From UBA1731 sp963626295 (GTDB lineage: Bacteria > Verrucomicrobiota > Kiritimatiellia > RFP12 > UBA1067): a stretch of DNA of 10,688 nucleotides. The translations under genes were made by a program, and so were the position numbers. Positions 1 through 6,684 of this stretch are shown here, in pieces. Within the stretch, counting starts at the first letter, position 1, and the number at the start of each line of letters is the position of its first letter. The notes beneath the pieces are model-generated. The model saw only the letters and a program-made list of their open reading frames with translations, searched no databases and was not told the DNA's origin. The stretch covers positions 1 through 10,688 of the forward strand of contig CAVFWS010000065.1 of NCBI GenBank assembly GCA_963626295.1, in the 5' to 3' direction.

Positions 1-298
1 AGCGGCCCACCAAAGAAAGGTCAACCAGCATACTCATCCAATTCGGGATATAATCGCTCGCACCTTCTATTTGCATTACACCTATCCCTAATCCATAAGA
101 CACGGACGATAACGCACCAACAACAACCATTTGATTCTCGCTCGTCTGAATATCCGTCCGTTTCGGCGAAAGCCAGATGGTCTTTCTCCGCCCACGTCGC
201 CCAGCATCGTCCGCCGCGCCACATATCACAACGACTTCCGCATTTTCCGGGATATATCTCGTATTCATAACAATCACAAACGCATTTCTCTTTCCCAT
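1..298 (-). CDS. Unrecognised ORF, N-terminal part, runs off the left edge
   Basis: From an ATG at 298 the minus strand stays open for 99 codons to the window edge, with an in-frame TAA directly before the ATG. The protein starts MGKRNAFVIVMNTRYIPENA. It has a hydrophobic strand-like start (about residues 6-11), a second one (VVVIC, 22-26), a basic stretch (GRRGRRK, 33-39), and a hydrophobic glycine-rich segment around residues 57-75 that could be a membrane span. I do not recognise a family. No good Shine-Dalgarno precedes the ATG; the next in-frame start is Met11. Codon use is richer in A/T (ATA, GTT, GGA, TTA, AAT) than in the other genes, which could mean a different origin. The length without stops and the plausible composition favour a real gene over the shorter ORFs that overlap it, but this is moderate evidence only. 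Confidence 0.42.
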   Translation of the reverse strand, partial: MGKRNAFVIVMNTRYIPENAEVVVICGAADDAGRRGRRKTIWLSPKRTDIQTSENQMVVVGALSSVSYGLGIGVMQIEGASDYIPNWMSMLVDLSLVGR

Positions 299-353
299 TT
301 AAATCGCGCAGCGCAGTCTGTTAAAAAGACAGGTGTAAAACATTCGCGATTGC

Positions 354-374
354 GGACGGGACAAGCCCGTCCCT
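354..374 (+). repeat. Palindromic repeat, copy 1
   Basis: This is a 21-nt unit with a perfect 7-bp stem (GGACGGG at 354-360, CCCGTCC at 366-372) and a 5-nt loop ACAAG, followed by CT. A near-identical unit lies on the opposite strand at 418-438. The T-tract on the minus strand (377-384) comes before the hairpin rather than after it, so this is not a standard intrinsic terminator on that strand. It lies in the spacer between the SIMPL gene and the left-edge ORF. REP-like extragenic palindrome is the best description; its function is unknown. Confidence 0.6.
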
Positions 375-417
375 TCCAAAAAAAACAGCGAATCTTTACA
401 ATCTTGCGAAGAAACTG

Positions 418-438
418 AGGGACGCACTTGTCGCGTCC
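418..438 (-). repeat. Palindromic repeat, copy 2 (inverted)
   Basis: Read on the minus strand this unit matches copy 1 at 18 of 21 positions: GGACGC, then GACAAG, then TGCGTCCCT. Two of the three differences are a paired change in the stem: position 6 is C instead of G, and its partner at position 14 is G instead of C. The third turns a G-C pair next to the loop into G-T. The loop ACAAG is identical. The two cores are 43 bp apart in opposite orientation. Loss or gain of a compensatory pair suggests that the fold, and not only the sequence, is kept. Confidence 0.58.
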
Positions 439-511
439 AGCGGTTTGCAATTGCCTCAGCGGGCGTCTTTATGCGCGACCGACGACGGGCGTGCCGACGG
501 GTGCCAGACTC

Positions 512-1237
512 TCACTTAAGCTTCCACTCGACCGTCACGTTGTCGGATATCTCCATGTCGTTGACACGGATCGTAGGGAACAGTGGGGCATCGTCAGGGG
601 CTCCGGCCCTCGCCATCTCCGATTTGGCGTAAAGCAAACCGGGATAGTTCCGGCCATCATTGTAGTGTATCGCATCGACCTCGCCCAGCGATGTCCCCGC
701 CGCCGCGCAAATGTCCTCCGCGACGGAACGCGCATTCCTTACGGCCAGCTGACGCGCCATGCGCTTCGCCGACATCGAATCCTTCACGTAGAACCCTACG
801 TCCATGTTCCTTGCGACGCCACAGGCGGCAATGCCGCCGTACAGGCCTTCCAACCGCTCTCGGTCAATCCCCATGTCGAGCGTGTATGTCATCGAATGGC
901 AATATCCGTCGAAGACGCGCTTCCCTTCACCACGCACCGCGGCTCCGTTCCCGGCCACATTCTCGTAGTGGTACTCAGGACGCATCTCGATCTGCGATAC
1001 CGTAATCTCGTTCGTCGAAACGGACTGCGCCCTTAGGGCAGACATGACCTTTGCATTGTTGGCGGCAAGGATTCCCTTCGCCTTCGCCATGTCCTTGTCA
1101 ATAGCCTCAACCGTAAACGAAAACCTCATCATGTCCGGCGGTACCCGAACGCTACCCGATCCCTCCACACGAATCGTCCCCGCAAGGCAACAACCCGTCC
1201 AAAACGCCAACCAACCGGCAACTGCCATTCTTCTCAT
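512..1237 (-). CDS. Secreted SIMPL-domain (DUF541) protein
   Basis: The 241-residue protein has a short N-terminal signal sequence (hydrophobic residues about 5-19, possible cleavage near CLA/G at 19-20) followed by one SIMPL domain (PF04402/DUF541) over nearly all the rest. Family traits visible are VEGSGSV with PPD (24-35), a helix with A..N repeats (51-65), the NEIT segment (76-79), GYCHSMTY (111-118), and the alanine-rich helix leading to GTSLGEVDAI (181-190). SIMPL proteins are periplasmic or surface proteins of poorly known role; E. coli YggE is linked to oxidative stress. I chose the ATG at 1237 because AGGAG lies 8 nt upstream and the signal peptide then begins at residue 1. The longer in-frame start at 1354 would overlap gpsA by 91 bp. 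The gene follows gpsA by 26 bp and is probably co-transcribed with it. No convincing terminator follows. Confidence 0.9.
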   Translation of the reverse strand: MRRMAVAGWLAFWTGCCLAGTIRVEGSGSVRVPPDMMRFSFTVEAIDKDMAKAKGILAANNAKVMSALRAQSVSTNEITVSQIEMRPEYHYENVAGNGAAVRGEGKRVFDGYCHSMTYTLDMGIDRERLEGLYGGIAACGVARNMDVGFYVKDSMSAKRMARQLAVRNARSVAEDICAAAGTSLGEVDAIHYNDGRNYPGLLYAKSEMARAGAPDDAPLFPTIRVNDMEISDNVTVEWKLK

Positions 1238-1263
1238 GTCATGTTCTCCTTTTCGTATGTGCC

Positions 1264-2250
1264 CTACTCGGCCTTGAGCGAACGGCTCATCATCGCCGCA
1301 CTGGCCTGTTTCGCGTCGAAGCCCTTGTAGCAAAGGGCGTAGACGAGCTCGCATATCGGCATGTCGACCCCAAGCCGCCGCGCGATCTCATGCACGACCT
1401 TGGAGTTCCACACGCCCTCCGCGACCATCTGCATGGAGCCAAGGATCGACCCGATCCGCTCTCCCCTGCCGAGGCGTTCCCCTACGGAGTGGTTGCGCGA
1501 GTGGACCGACGTGCACGTCACGATGAGGTCGCCTATGCCGGCCAAGCCCGACAGCGTCTCGGGAGCGCCGCCATACGCAAGCACGAAGCGCTTCATCTCC
1601 ACGAGCCCGCGGGTGATCAGCGCCGCGCGCGTGTTGTCGCCGTAGCCCATGCCGTCCGAGCAGCCAACGGCGATCGCCAGCACGTTCTTTACGGCTCCGC
1701 CTATCTCAACGCCGATCGGGTCTGTAGACGTGTATACGCGGAACAGGGGGCCAGACCATATCTCCTGCACGCGCTTCGCCTTGGCCTCGTCCGTACAGGC
1801 CGCGACGATCGCCGTCGGGATGCCCCTGGCGACCTCTTCCGCATGCGTCGGGCCCGCCAGCGCAACGATCGGGCCCGTCCCCAACATCTCTTCGCCGAGA
1901 TCCGTCATGCGCCTGTTCGTCTTCTCGCAAAGCCCCTTCGTGATCGACACGACGAGAGTCTCAGGCGATATGAGGCCGCTGAACCCGCCCACGACTGAAG
2001 TGAAGTACTTTGACGGCGGGGCAAGGACGACGACTTCCGCGCCGTCCACCGCCTCCCTGCGATCGGATGTAAGCCGGATGGAGGCGGGGATTTCCACGCC
2101 CTTGAGGAACCTGTCGTTCCGACGCGTCCGTTTCATCTCGTCGACGTACTCCGGGAATGCGCCCCATAGCGCGACGTCATGCCCGTATCCCGCCAGCAGG
2201 AGCGCGTTGGCGGTACCCCATCCACCATCACCGATAACAGCAATCTTCAT
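1264..2250 (-). CDS. gpsA: NAD(P)-dependent glycerol-3-phosphate dehydrogenase
   Basis: GpsA reduces dihydroxyacetone phosphate to sn-glycerol 3-phosphate in the cytoplasm, supplying the backbone for phospholipid synthesis. At 328 residues it has normal family length. The Rossmann nucleotide-binding motif GDGGWGTA is at residues 7-14, the KG motif at 105-106, AGPTHAEEV at 132-140, and GGAVKNVLAIA at 184-194 with the expected catalytic lysine 188. The C-terminal signature GLAGIGDLIVTCTS with HSRN spans 235-253. No Shine-Dalgarno precedes the ATG; instead a TGC-TATAAT element ends 7 nt before it, so the mRNA is probably leaderless. The gene starts directly after the guaA terminator and seems to lead a two-gene unit with the SIMPL gene. 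No frameshift or missing motif was seen. Confidence 0.97.
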   Translation of the reverse strand: MKIAVIGDGGWGTANALLLAGYGHDVALWGAFPEYVDEMKRTRRNDRFLKGVEIPASIRLTSDRREAVDGAEVVVLAPPSKYFTSVVGGFSGLISPETLVVSITKGLCEKTNRRMTDLGEEMLGTGPIVALAGPTHAEEVARGIPTAIVAACTDEAKAKRVQEIWSGPLFRVYTSTDPIGVEIGGAVKNVLAIAVGCSDGMGYGDNTRAALITRGLVEMKRFVLAYGGAPETLSGLAGIGDLIVTCTSVHSRNHSVGERLGRGERIGSILGSMQMVAEGVWNSKVVHEIARRLGVDMPICELVYALCYKGFDAKQASAAMMSRSLKAE

Positions 2251-2257
2251 GCGCGGT

Positions 2258-2266
2258 ATTATAGCA
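2258..2266 (-). promoter_or_regulatory. Extended -10 promoter of gpsA, predicted leaderless
   Basis: The minus strand reads TGC-TATAAT and then ACCGCGC before the gpsA ATG. With the usual 6-7 nt between the -10 hexamer and the start point, transcription would begin at or within 1 nt of the A of ATG. The position of a -35 box falls inside the GC-rich stem of the guaA terminator and has no TTGACA-like sequence, so the TGn extension probably substitutes for it. The same arrangement occurs before mutS and before the GT2 leader ORF. Confidence 0.7.
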
Positions 2267-2294
2267 AAAAGGAAGGCCCGCCGCGGGGCCTTCC
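2266..2294 (-). terminator. Rho-independent terminator after guaA
   Basis: A perfect 9-bp stem (GGAAGGCCC at 2271-2279, GGGCCTTCC at 2286-2294) with a 6-nt loop is followed on the minus strand by five T residues (2270-2266). It sits 23 bp after the guaA stop. The last T of the tract is also the first base of the gpsA TGC-TATAAT element, so the terminator and the next promoter overlap by one base. Confidence 0.87.
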
Positions 2295-2317
2295 CTTGGT
2301 TCCCGTGTCAGCGAGGC

Positions 2318-3313
2318 TCACTCCCACTCGATGGTGGCGGGCGGCTTCGGCGTGACGTCCCACACCACGCGGTTCACGCCCTTCACCTTCGTGGCGATCT
2401 TCTCGGCGACCATGGTGACGAACCTGAACGGAAGCTCCACGATGCCGGCCTTCACGAACTGCGAGGTCGAGATGGCGCGGATGGCGATCACGTACCCGAA
2501 CGTCCGCGCGCCGTTCCTCACGCCCACGGACTTCACGTTCGTCATCACCGCAAAGAACTGCTGGGCCTTCCTGTCGAGCTTGGCCTTGGCCATCTCGTCG
2601 CGGAATATGAAGTCCGCCTTGCGCAGGATGTCCAGCTTCTCCTTGGTGAGTTCGCCGAGGCAGCGCACCGCCAGGCCAGGCCCGGGGAACGGCTGGCGCA
2701 TCACCATCGCCTCCGGTATGCCGAGGACCTTGCCGACCGCGCGGACCTCGTCCTTGTACAGGTACTTGACGGGCTCGACCAGCCCCTCGAAGCCGATGTC
2801 CTCGGGAAGCCCGCCGACGTTGTGGTGGGCCTTCACGGCCTTGTGTCCGCCCACGCCGGACTCGATGATGTCCGGATATATCGTCCCCTGCCCGAGGAAC
2901 TCTATGCGTCCAAGCTTCTTCGCCTCCTCCTCGAACACGCGGACGAACTCGCCGCCGATGCACTTGCGCTTCTGCTCCGGATCCGTGATGCCCGCTGCCT
3001 TGGCGAGGAATCGCGCCTCGGCGTCGATCTGGATCAGGTTGATGCCGAACTTCCCCTTGAATACCTTCTTCACCTCTTTCGCCTCGTTCAGGCGCATGCA
3101 CCCGTGATCTACGAACACACAGGTGAGATTCTTGCCTATGGCCTTGTGGAGAAGCACGGCGCAGACCGACGAATCGACGCCGCCAGACATCGCAAGCAGC
3201 ACTTTCTTGTCCCCTACCTGCGCACGGATCGCCTCGATCTCGCCCTTTATGTACGCCTTCACGTTAAGCCTCTTGCCGACCTTCGCAAGACGCTCCTTCT
3301 CGGCTTGATTCAT
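2318..3313 (-). CDS. guaA: GMP synthase, ATP-pyrophosphatase/dimerisation half only
   Basis: This enzyme aminates XMP to GMP with ATP in purine synthesis. The 331 residues align with the C-terminal two thirds of the usual 510-525 residue bacterial GuaA. The PP-loop SGGVDSS is at 43-49, followed by CVFVDHG (65-71), GQGTIYPDIIESG (141-153), HHNVGGLPED (163-172), RQPFPGPGLAVR (206-217) and the C-terminus KPPATIEWE (323-331). The class I glutamine amidotransferase domain that normally precedes it is absent. The start is secure: AGGAGA lies just upstream, and a terminator lies 22-48 nt upstream, leaving no room for a missing N-terminal domain. No amidotransferase gene is visible in the window. It may use a separate glutaminase subunit, as archaeal GuaAa/GuaAb pairs do, or free ammonia. 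The short form could also be usual for this lineage. Confidence 0.95.
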   Translation of the reverse strand: MNQAEKERLAKVGKRLNVKAYIKGEIEAIRAQVGDKKVLLAMSGGVDSSVCAVLLHKAIGKNLTCVFVDHGCMRLNEAKEVKKVFKGKFGINLIQIDAEARFLAKAAGITDPEQKRKCIGGEFVRVFEEEAKKLGRIEFLGQGTIYPDIIESGVGGHKAVKAHHNVGGLPEDIGFEGLVEPVKYLYKDEVRAVGKVLGIPEAMVMRQPFPGPGLAVRCLGELTKEKLDILRKADFIFRDEMAKAKLDRKAQQFFAVMTNVKSVGVRNGARTFGYVIAIRAISTSQFVKAGIVELPFRFVTMVAEKIATKVKGVNRVVWDVTPKPPATIEWE

Positions 3314-3335
3314 TTCTCTCTCCTATTGATCAGAT

Positions 3336-3361
3336 AAAAGAAGAGCGCGGAAGAACCGCGC
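3336..3361 (-). terminator. Rho-independent terminator after the HU gene
   Basis: A 6-bp all-GC stem (GCGCGG at 3345-3350, CCGCGC at 3356-3361) with a 5-nt loop is followed on the minus strand by the T-rich run TCTTCTTTT. It lies between the HU stop (3388) and the guaA ATG (3313). The tail is interrupted by two C residues, so some read-through into guaA is possible. I saw no clear separate promoter in the remaining 22 bp before guaA. Confidence 0.7.
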
Positions 3362-3387
3362 CCATTCCTGTAACACAAGTGTCACCG

Positions 3388-3687
3388 TTAACCGAGGATC
3401 GCGTCCTTGGCGGCCTTGCAGAGGCGGAACTTCGCCTTCGTGCGGGCGGGGATCTTGATCGTCTCGCCGGTCATGGGGTTGCGGCCCTGGCGAGCCTTGG
3501 ACTTCGCCTTCATGATCTTGCCGAGACCAGGAAGCATGAGACCCTTCGGGAGCTTGGCGCCTTCGTACGCGATAGCGAGGAACTTCTCGTACACGGCGAC
3601 AGCCTGCTTCTTGGTGATGCCCGCCGCCTCTGCGAGGGCAACCATGATTTCACTCTTTGTAGCCGGAACTTTCTTTGCCTTTGCCAT
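3388..3687 (-). CDS. HU/IHF-family DNA-binding protein
   Basis: This is a small nucleoid protein that bends DNA as a dimer. At 99 residues it is slightly longer than classical HU (about 90) because of a lysine-rich N-terminal tail (MAKAKKVPATK). The dimerisation helices are at about 11-43. The DNA-binding arm contains LPGLGKI (52-58) and the family signature ARQGRNPMTGETIKIPA (65-81), including the proline at 71 that intercalates into DNA in HU and IHF. AAGGAA stands about 9 nt before the ATG. The gene has its own promoter upstream and a hairpin terminator downstream and is likely a single-gene unit. Sequence alone does not tell whether the protein acts as general HU or has a special partner. 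Confidence 0.96.
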   Translation of the reverse strand: MAKAKKVPATKSEIMVALAEAAGITKKQAVAVYEKFLAIAYEGAKLPKGLMLPGLGKIMKAKSKARQGRNPMTGETIKIPARTKAKFRLCKAAKDAILG

Positions 3688-3738
3688 TTCTTTGTTTCCT
3701 TATGAGGTTTTCGTGGATGAATCCCGTAAACGCCCCGT

Positions 3739-3767
3739 AAGATACCCTATTTGCCCCGCATTTGCAA
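3739..3767 (-). promoter_or_regulatory. Sigma70-like promoter of the HU gene
   Basis: On the minus strand TTGCAA (3767-3762) and TATCTT (3744-3739) are separated by exactly 17 bp and fit -35 and -10 boxes. The predicted start near 3732 leaves a leader of about 45 nt with a normal ribosome binding site. This contrasts with the -35-less, leaderless arrangement of gpsA and mutS. Two mismatches per hexamer keep confidence moderate. Confidence 0.5.
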
Positions 3768-3797
3768 GGGGAAAATTAAGGAAATTGCGGATTGCGC

Positions 3798-6641
3798 CTA
3801 CGGCTGCGCCTTGGCCCCGGCCCGGACGTCGGATGAAGGGTCGTTCGGATTGCGGGCTCTGTTGGACTCCCCTTCCCCATGCAGGAGCGGCGCGTCCACG
3901 ACTGCGCGAAGCTGCCCGGCAGAGATGCCGTGCCGCGGATTGAACAGAGGCCCTGCGGCATAGCGGACAAGATTGGCCCTCAGCCATCTTGCGGCGGGGT
4001 CGCTCCCGTCCAGCCTGAACGAGCACACGAGAAGCTTCCCTTCGCCTACGCGGTACTCGAATAGATACGCCTGGCGAATCGGCAGCTTCACCGACGACGC
4101 GACGTCTATTATCGGATCGAACGGCACGGCCGCCTCAAGCTGGACCGCGCGCCCGCCCTCCATCATGTGGCGGAACTGCCATCCGCAGAACCCTTCGTGC
4201 GGCATTCCACGCATCGCCGGGTGCTCCGCGTCGATGACGGTCGCGTAGTTGCCGTAGCAACGCCCGGCCATGCCGATGCGGAACGTCGTCTTGAGGGCCT
4301 TGAACGGCCCGCTGCCGAGCAGCAGCACCCGCTCGCCCCTTGACATCGCCGCCGCGAGCTCGTCCACGGCGATGTCCTCGACGACCTTCACGCCACCATG
4401 CGGGGGCTCTTCCCCGACCTTTGGAAAGGCGTAGATCTCCCATTCGTTCCCCACGGTCATCCCGCCGCCGGTGACCTTCGCCCGCAGCACATACTTGCGG
4501 GCATCCCCGCGTTCCGGGAACGGCACGTCGAACGCGCAAAGCCGCGAAAGCGTCCCGTTCGCTATCGCACCCACATCGGCCGACCGGCTCCACTTGCCCA
4601 CTCCCTCCGCGCAGTCCACAAGAGACACTTCAAGACGCGCCGCAGGGATCACGGCGCGATAGTTCGAGATCGAGAACGACACCTTCCTGGCGTCGCCGGC
4701 GGTGACGTTGAAATCGCTGCCGAGATCGCAAAGGACAACGGCGGGGGAATTGTACCTGAGGACATTCTCCACGGTCTCGCCGGGCTTGAGGCGATAGAAC
4801 TCGTCCATCATTCCGACAGAATACCCGAACGTGTGCCAATGGGTGTTGATGTCCCCCAGGAAGTCATACCCGGCCACGCGGTCCGCGGCGCGAAGCTTCT
4901 CGAAGCAGTGCTTGCGTATGCGCCACATCCATTCGCAGGAGTTGCGGAAATACGCGTCGGCGCGCCCGATGAGGCCCTTTTCGGTCAGCACCCTGCGCGG
5001 CTCCGAGAACACCCCGACCTTCAATATCGGCGAATCCGGCGGATAGAGCTTTTCAAGCCCGAAGTCAACATAGCTTCCGTCTATGCATATCTCGTGCGAG
5101 GTGCGCGGTTTTCCGCAATACACATCTCCCCAAGCATCAAGGTCTGCCGAAGTCCCGAGGTTAAGCGATTCGTAGCTCGTCAGCCCAAGCTGATACGACG
5201 TAAACATGTCGCAATATCGCGCCAGCCGGGACATGCGCTCCGCGTTGTGCGGGAACGGGGCCTTGGCTATCGGGTCCTTCCCCCGCATCAGCATGTATTC
5301 CACGCCACGCATTGCGCTCATGGGCGAGAACAGCGAGTCTGTCATCGTGTGGACGAGTTCGGCGACATCGCGCAGGTATGCCTCCGCAAGCCTATCGATG
5401 CGCGTCTCGTTGCCGGTGCAGTATATCACCACGGAGGGATGTCGCCGCGCAAACGCGATGATCGAGGCGAACTCCGGTTCGGACACGAAGTTCGGGGACT
5501 CGATGTGGACAGCCATGCCGAGCTCATCCGTGGCCTCAAGGTATTCGACCGGCGGGACGAACGTGTGGAAACGGACGAAGTTGAAGCCCAACTCCTTGCG
5601 TTTCCTCGTCACCATGCGATAGTAGTCGAGATCCCTCGGCGGATGTACCGTTTTCGCGAAGTAGCAGTGCTCCGTCACTCCCCGCAGGTATATCGGCTCC
5701 CCGTTCAGCCGGAACTTCTCGCCCACGGCGGCAAGCCGGCGTATCCCGAACTTCTGCCGGTAGGTTCCGCCATCGGTCGAAAGCGAGAGCTCATACCGCT
5801 TCGGGGACTCAGGCGACCAGAAGGAATACCCGGACGTGGCGAGCGTGAAGTCGCCATCGCCTTTGCCCTGCGCCACGACCTTTCCGCCGTCCGAGATCTC
5901 GTACCTGAACGGAACCTTCCCCGACACGTGCACAGTGAACGTCCTGAGGTCTTCCGACGTCGTCACGTAGACGTCGCCGAGGCCGTTCTTCGGGAAACGC
6001 AATTCGAGGCTCCCGTTCACGCCGCCGGTGGACGCGAACGTCGAGCGGGTCGTGAGTCCGCTCACATAGTCGCAATACCCCAGGTTCGGGTTGTTGGACA
6101 CCGCAAGCACGATCTCGTTCGAGCCGACCTTGAGCACGCCGTCCTTCACCTCAAGCTCGAATGGCGTGGAGAATCCGGCGCGGTACGCGACGAAGGTCCC
6201 GTTTATCCACACATGCACCTGGTTTCGCACGCCCTCGAACGCCAACACCGCCGGACCCGCCTTCTCCAGCACGACAGACTTCCGGTAGAGGAAGCACCCG
6301 TATATGTTGGGGAGCGTGGTGTCGCCCGCGCTGCCGCTTATCGGCAGGCGCTGCCTCTCGTATAGCGGGTTGATCCTGAATTCATCCGTCATGCCGGAAG
6401 CCCTCAGCTCCGGCACCATGTCTTCCCAGTAGCCGGGCACCGCGTTGCGCACCCTTACGCCACTGAATGCCGGACACTCCACCACCTCGTGGGCATAGGG
6501 CCTGTAGGCCATCTCCCACTCGCCGTTCAGCGACACAGACTCGTAGATGCCGTGTTCGTAGACGGATGCCGCCCCCGCCGATGGCGAAAGCGCCACGGCG
6601 CAAAAGGCGGCGGCAAGCCAGGCCCTCGCAATGTCATTCAT
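3798..6641 (-). CDS. Secreted glycoside hydrolase family 2-type enzyme
   Basis: The 947-residue protein begins with a signal peptide (hydrophobic residues 7-24, likely cut after SAGA), so it is exported. It has the GH2 order: a jelly-roll sugar-binding domain (about 35-185, with SLNGEWEM, VPGYWED and VHVWINGTFVAYRAGFSTPF), an Ig-like domain (about 190-300) and a TIM barrel (about 305-620, opening with FRLNGEPIYLRGV). The expected acid/base glutamate is E412 in CTGNET. E517 in TSHEI is the best nucleophile candidate, followed by a YVDF segment. Residues about 750-895 form an extra C-terminal domain with LLLGSGPF, perhaps a flavodoxin/GATase-like fold as in other glycosidases. The last 30 residues look disordered. 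The substrate cannot be read from sequence; beta-galactosidase, beta-glucuronidase or related exo-activity is possible. GGAGAG precedes the ATG, and mutS ends 43 bp upstream, so read-through from mutS is possible. Confidence 0.88.
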   Translation of the reverse strand: MNDIARAWLAAAFCAVALSPSAGAASVYEHGIYESVSLNGEWEMAYRPYAHEVVECPAFSGVRVRNAVPGYWEDMVPELRASGMTDEFRINPLYERQRLPISGSAGDTTLPNIYGCFLYRKSVVLEKAGPAVLAFEGVRNQVHVWINGTFVAYRAGFSTPFELEVKDGVLKVGSNEIVLAVSNNPNLGYCDYVSGLTTRSTFASTGGVNGSLELRFPKNGLGDVYVTTSEDLRTFTVHVSGKVPFRYEISDGGKVVAQGKGDGDFTLATSGYSFWSPESPKRYELSLSTDGGTYRQKFGIRRLAAVGEKFRLNGEPIYLRGVTEHCYFAKTVHPPRDLDYYRMVTRKRKELGFNFVRFHTFVPPVEYLEATDELGMAVHIESPNFVSEPEFASIIAFARRHPSVVIYCTGNETRIDRLAEAYLRDVAELVHTMTDSLFSPMSAMRGVEYMLMRGKDPIAKAPFPHNAERMSRLARYCDMFTSYQLGLTSYESLNLGTSADLDAWGDVYCGKPRTSHEICIDGSYVDFGLEKLYPPDSPILKVGVFSEPRRVLTEKGLIGRADAYFRNSCEWMWRIRKHCFEKLRAADRVAGYDFLGDINTHWHTFGYSVGMMDEFYRLKPGETVENVLRYNSPAVVLCDLGSDFNVTAGDARKVSFSISNYRAVIPAARLEVSLVDCAEGVGKWSRSADVGAIANGTLSRLCAFDVPFPERGDARKYVLRAKVTGGGMTVGNEWEIYAFPKVGEEPPHGGVKVVEDIAVDELAAAMSRGERVLLLGSGPFKALKTTFRIGMAGRCYGNYATVIDAEHPAMRGMPHEGFCGWQFRHMMEGGRAVQLEAAVPFDPIIDVASSVKLPIRQAYLFEYRVGEGKLLVCSFRLDGSDPAARWLRANLVRYAAGPLFNPRHGISAGQLRAVVDAPLLHGEGESNRARNPNDPSSDVRAGAKAQP

Positions 6642-6684
6642 GCAACTCTCCAGAAATGCCGCTGTACCATGTCAATCCCCCCGA

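Noticed and set aside
49..54. A TATAAT on the plus strand
   Set aside because: No TGn extension, no -35 box and no ATG just downstream. It lies inside the left-edge minus-strand frame.
131..418. A 95-codon plus-strand frame in the left spacer
   Set aside because: It runs through palindrome copy 1 and the A8 tract, is Arg/Lys-rich without pattern, and competes with the more protein-like minus-strand frame at 1-298.
485..506. Short tandem-like repeat GACGGGCGTGCC/GACGGGTGCC after the SIMPL stop
   Set aside because: Only two imperfect units with no hairpin or T-tract, so it supports neither a terminator nor a repeat array.
1238..1354. A longer N-terminus for the SIMPL protein starting at 1354
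   Set aside because: It would overlap gpsA by 91 bp, lacks a ribosome binding site and puts 39 charged residues before an evident signal peptide. The ATG at 1237 has AGGAG at proper spacing.
1649..3337. A 562-codon open frame on the plus strand
   Set aside because: It lies opposite gpsA and guaA, which have full sets of conserved motifs. Its translation is rich in Arg, His and Leu with no family features, typical of antisense frames in GC-rich genes.
4398..6365. A 655-codon plus-strand frame
   Set aside because: It is antisense to the GH2 enzyme, with an Arg/His/Val-rich composition and no motif or ribosome binding site.
6670..6675. A perfect TTGACA on the minus strand upstream of the GH2 gene
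   Set aside because: At 16-18 bp spacing the only hexamers are TGGAGA-like and overlap the ribosome binding site, so no -10 box supports a promoter.
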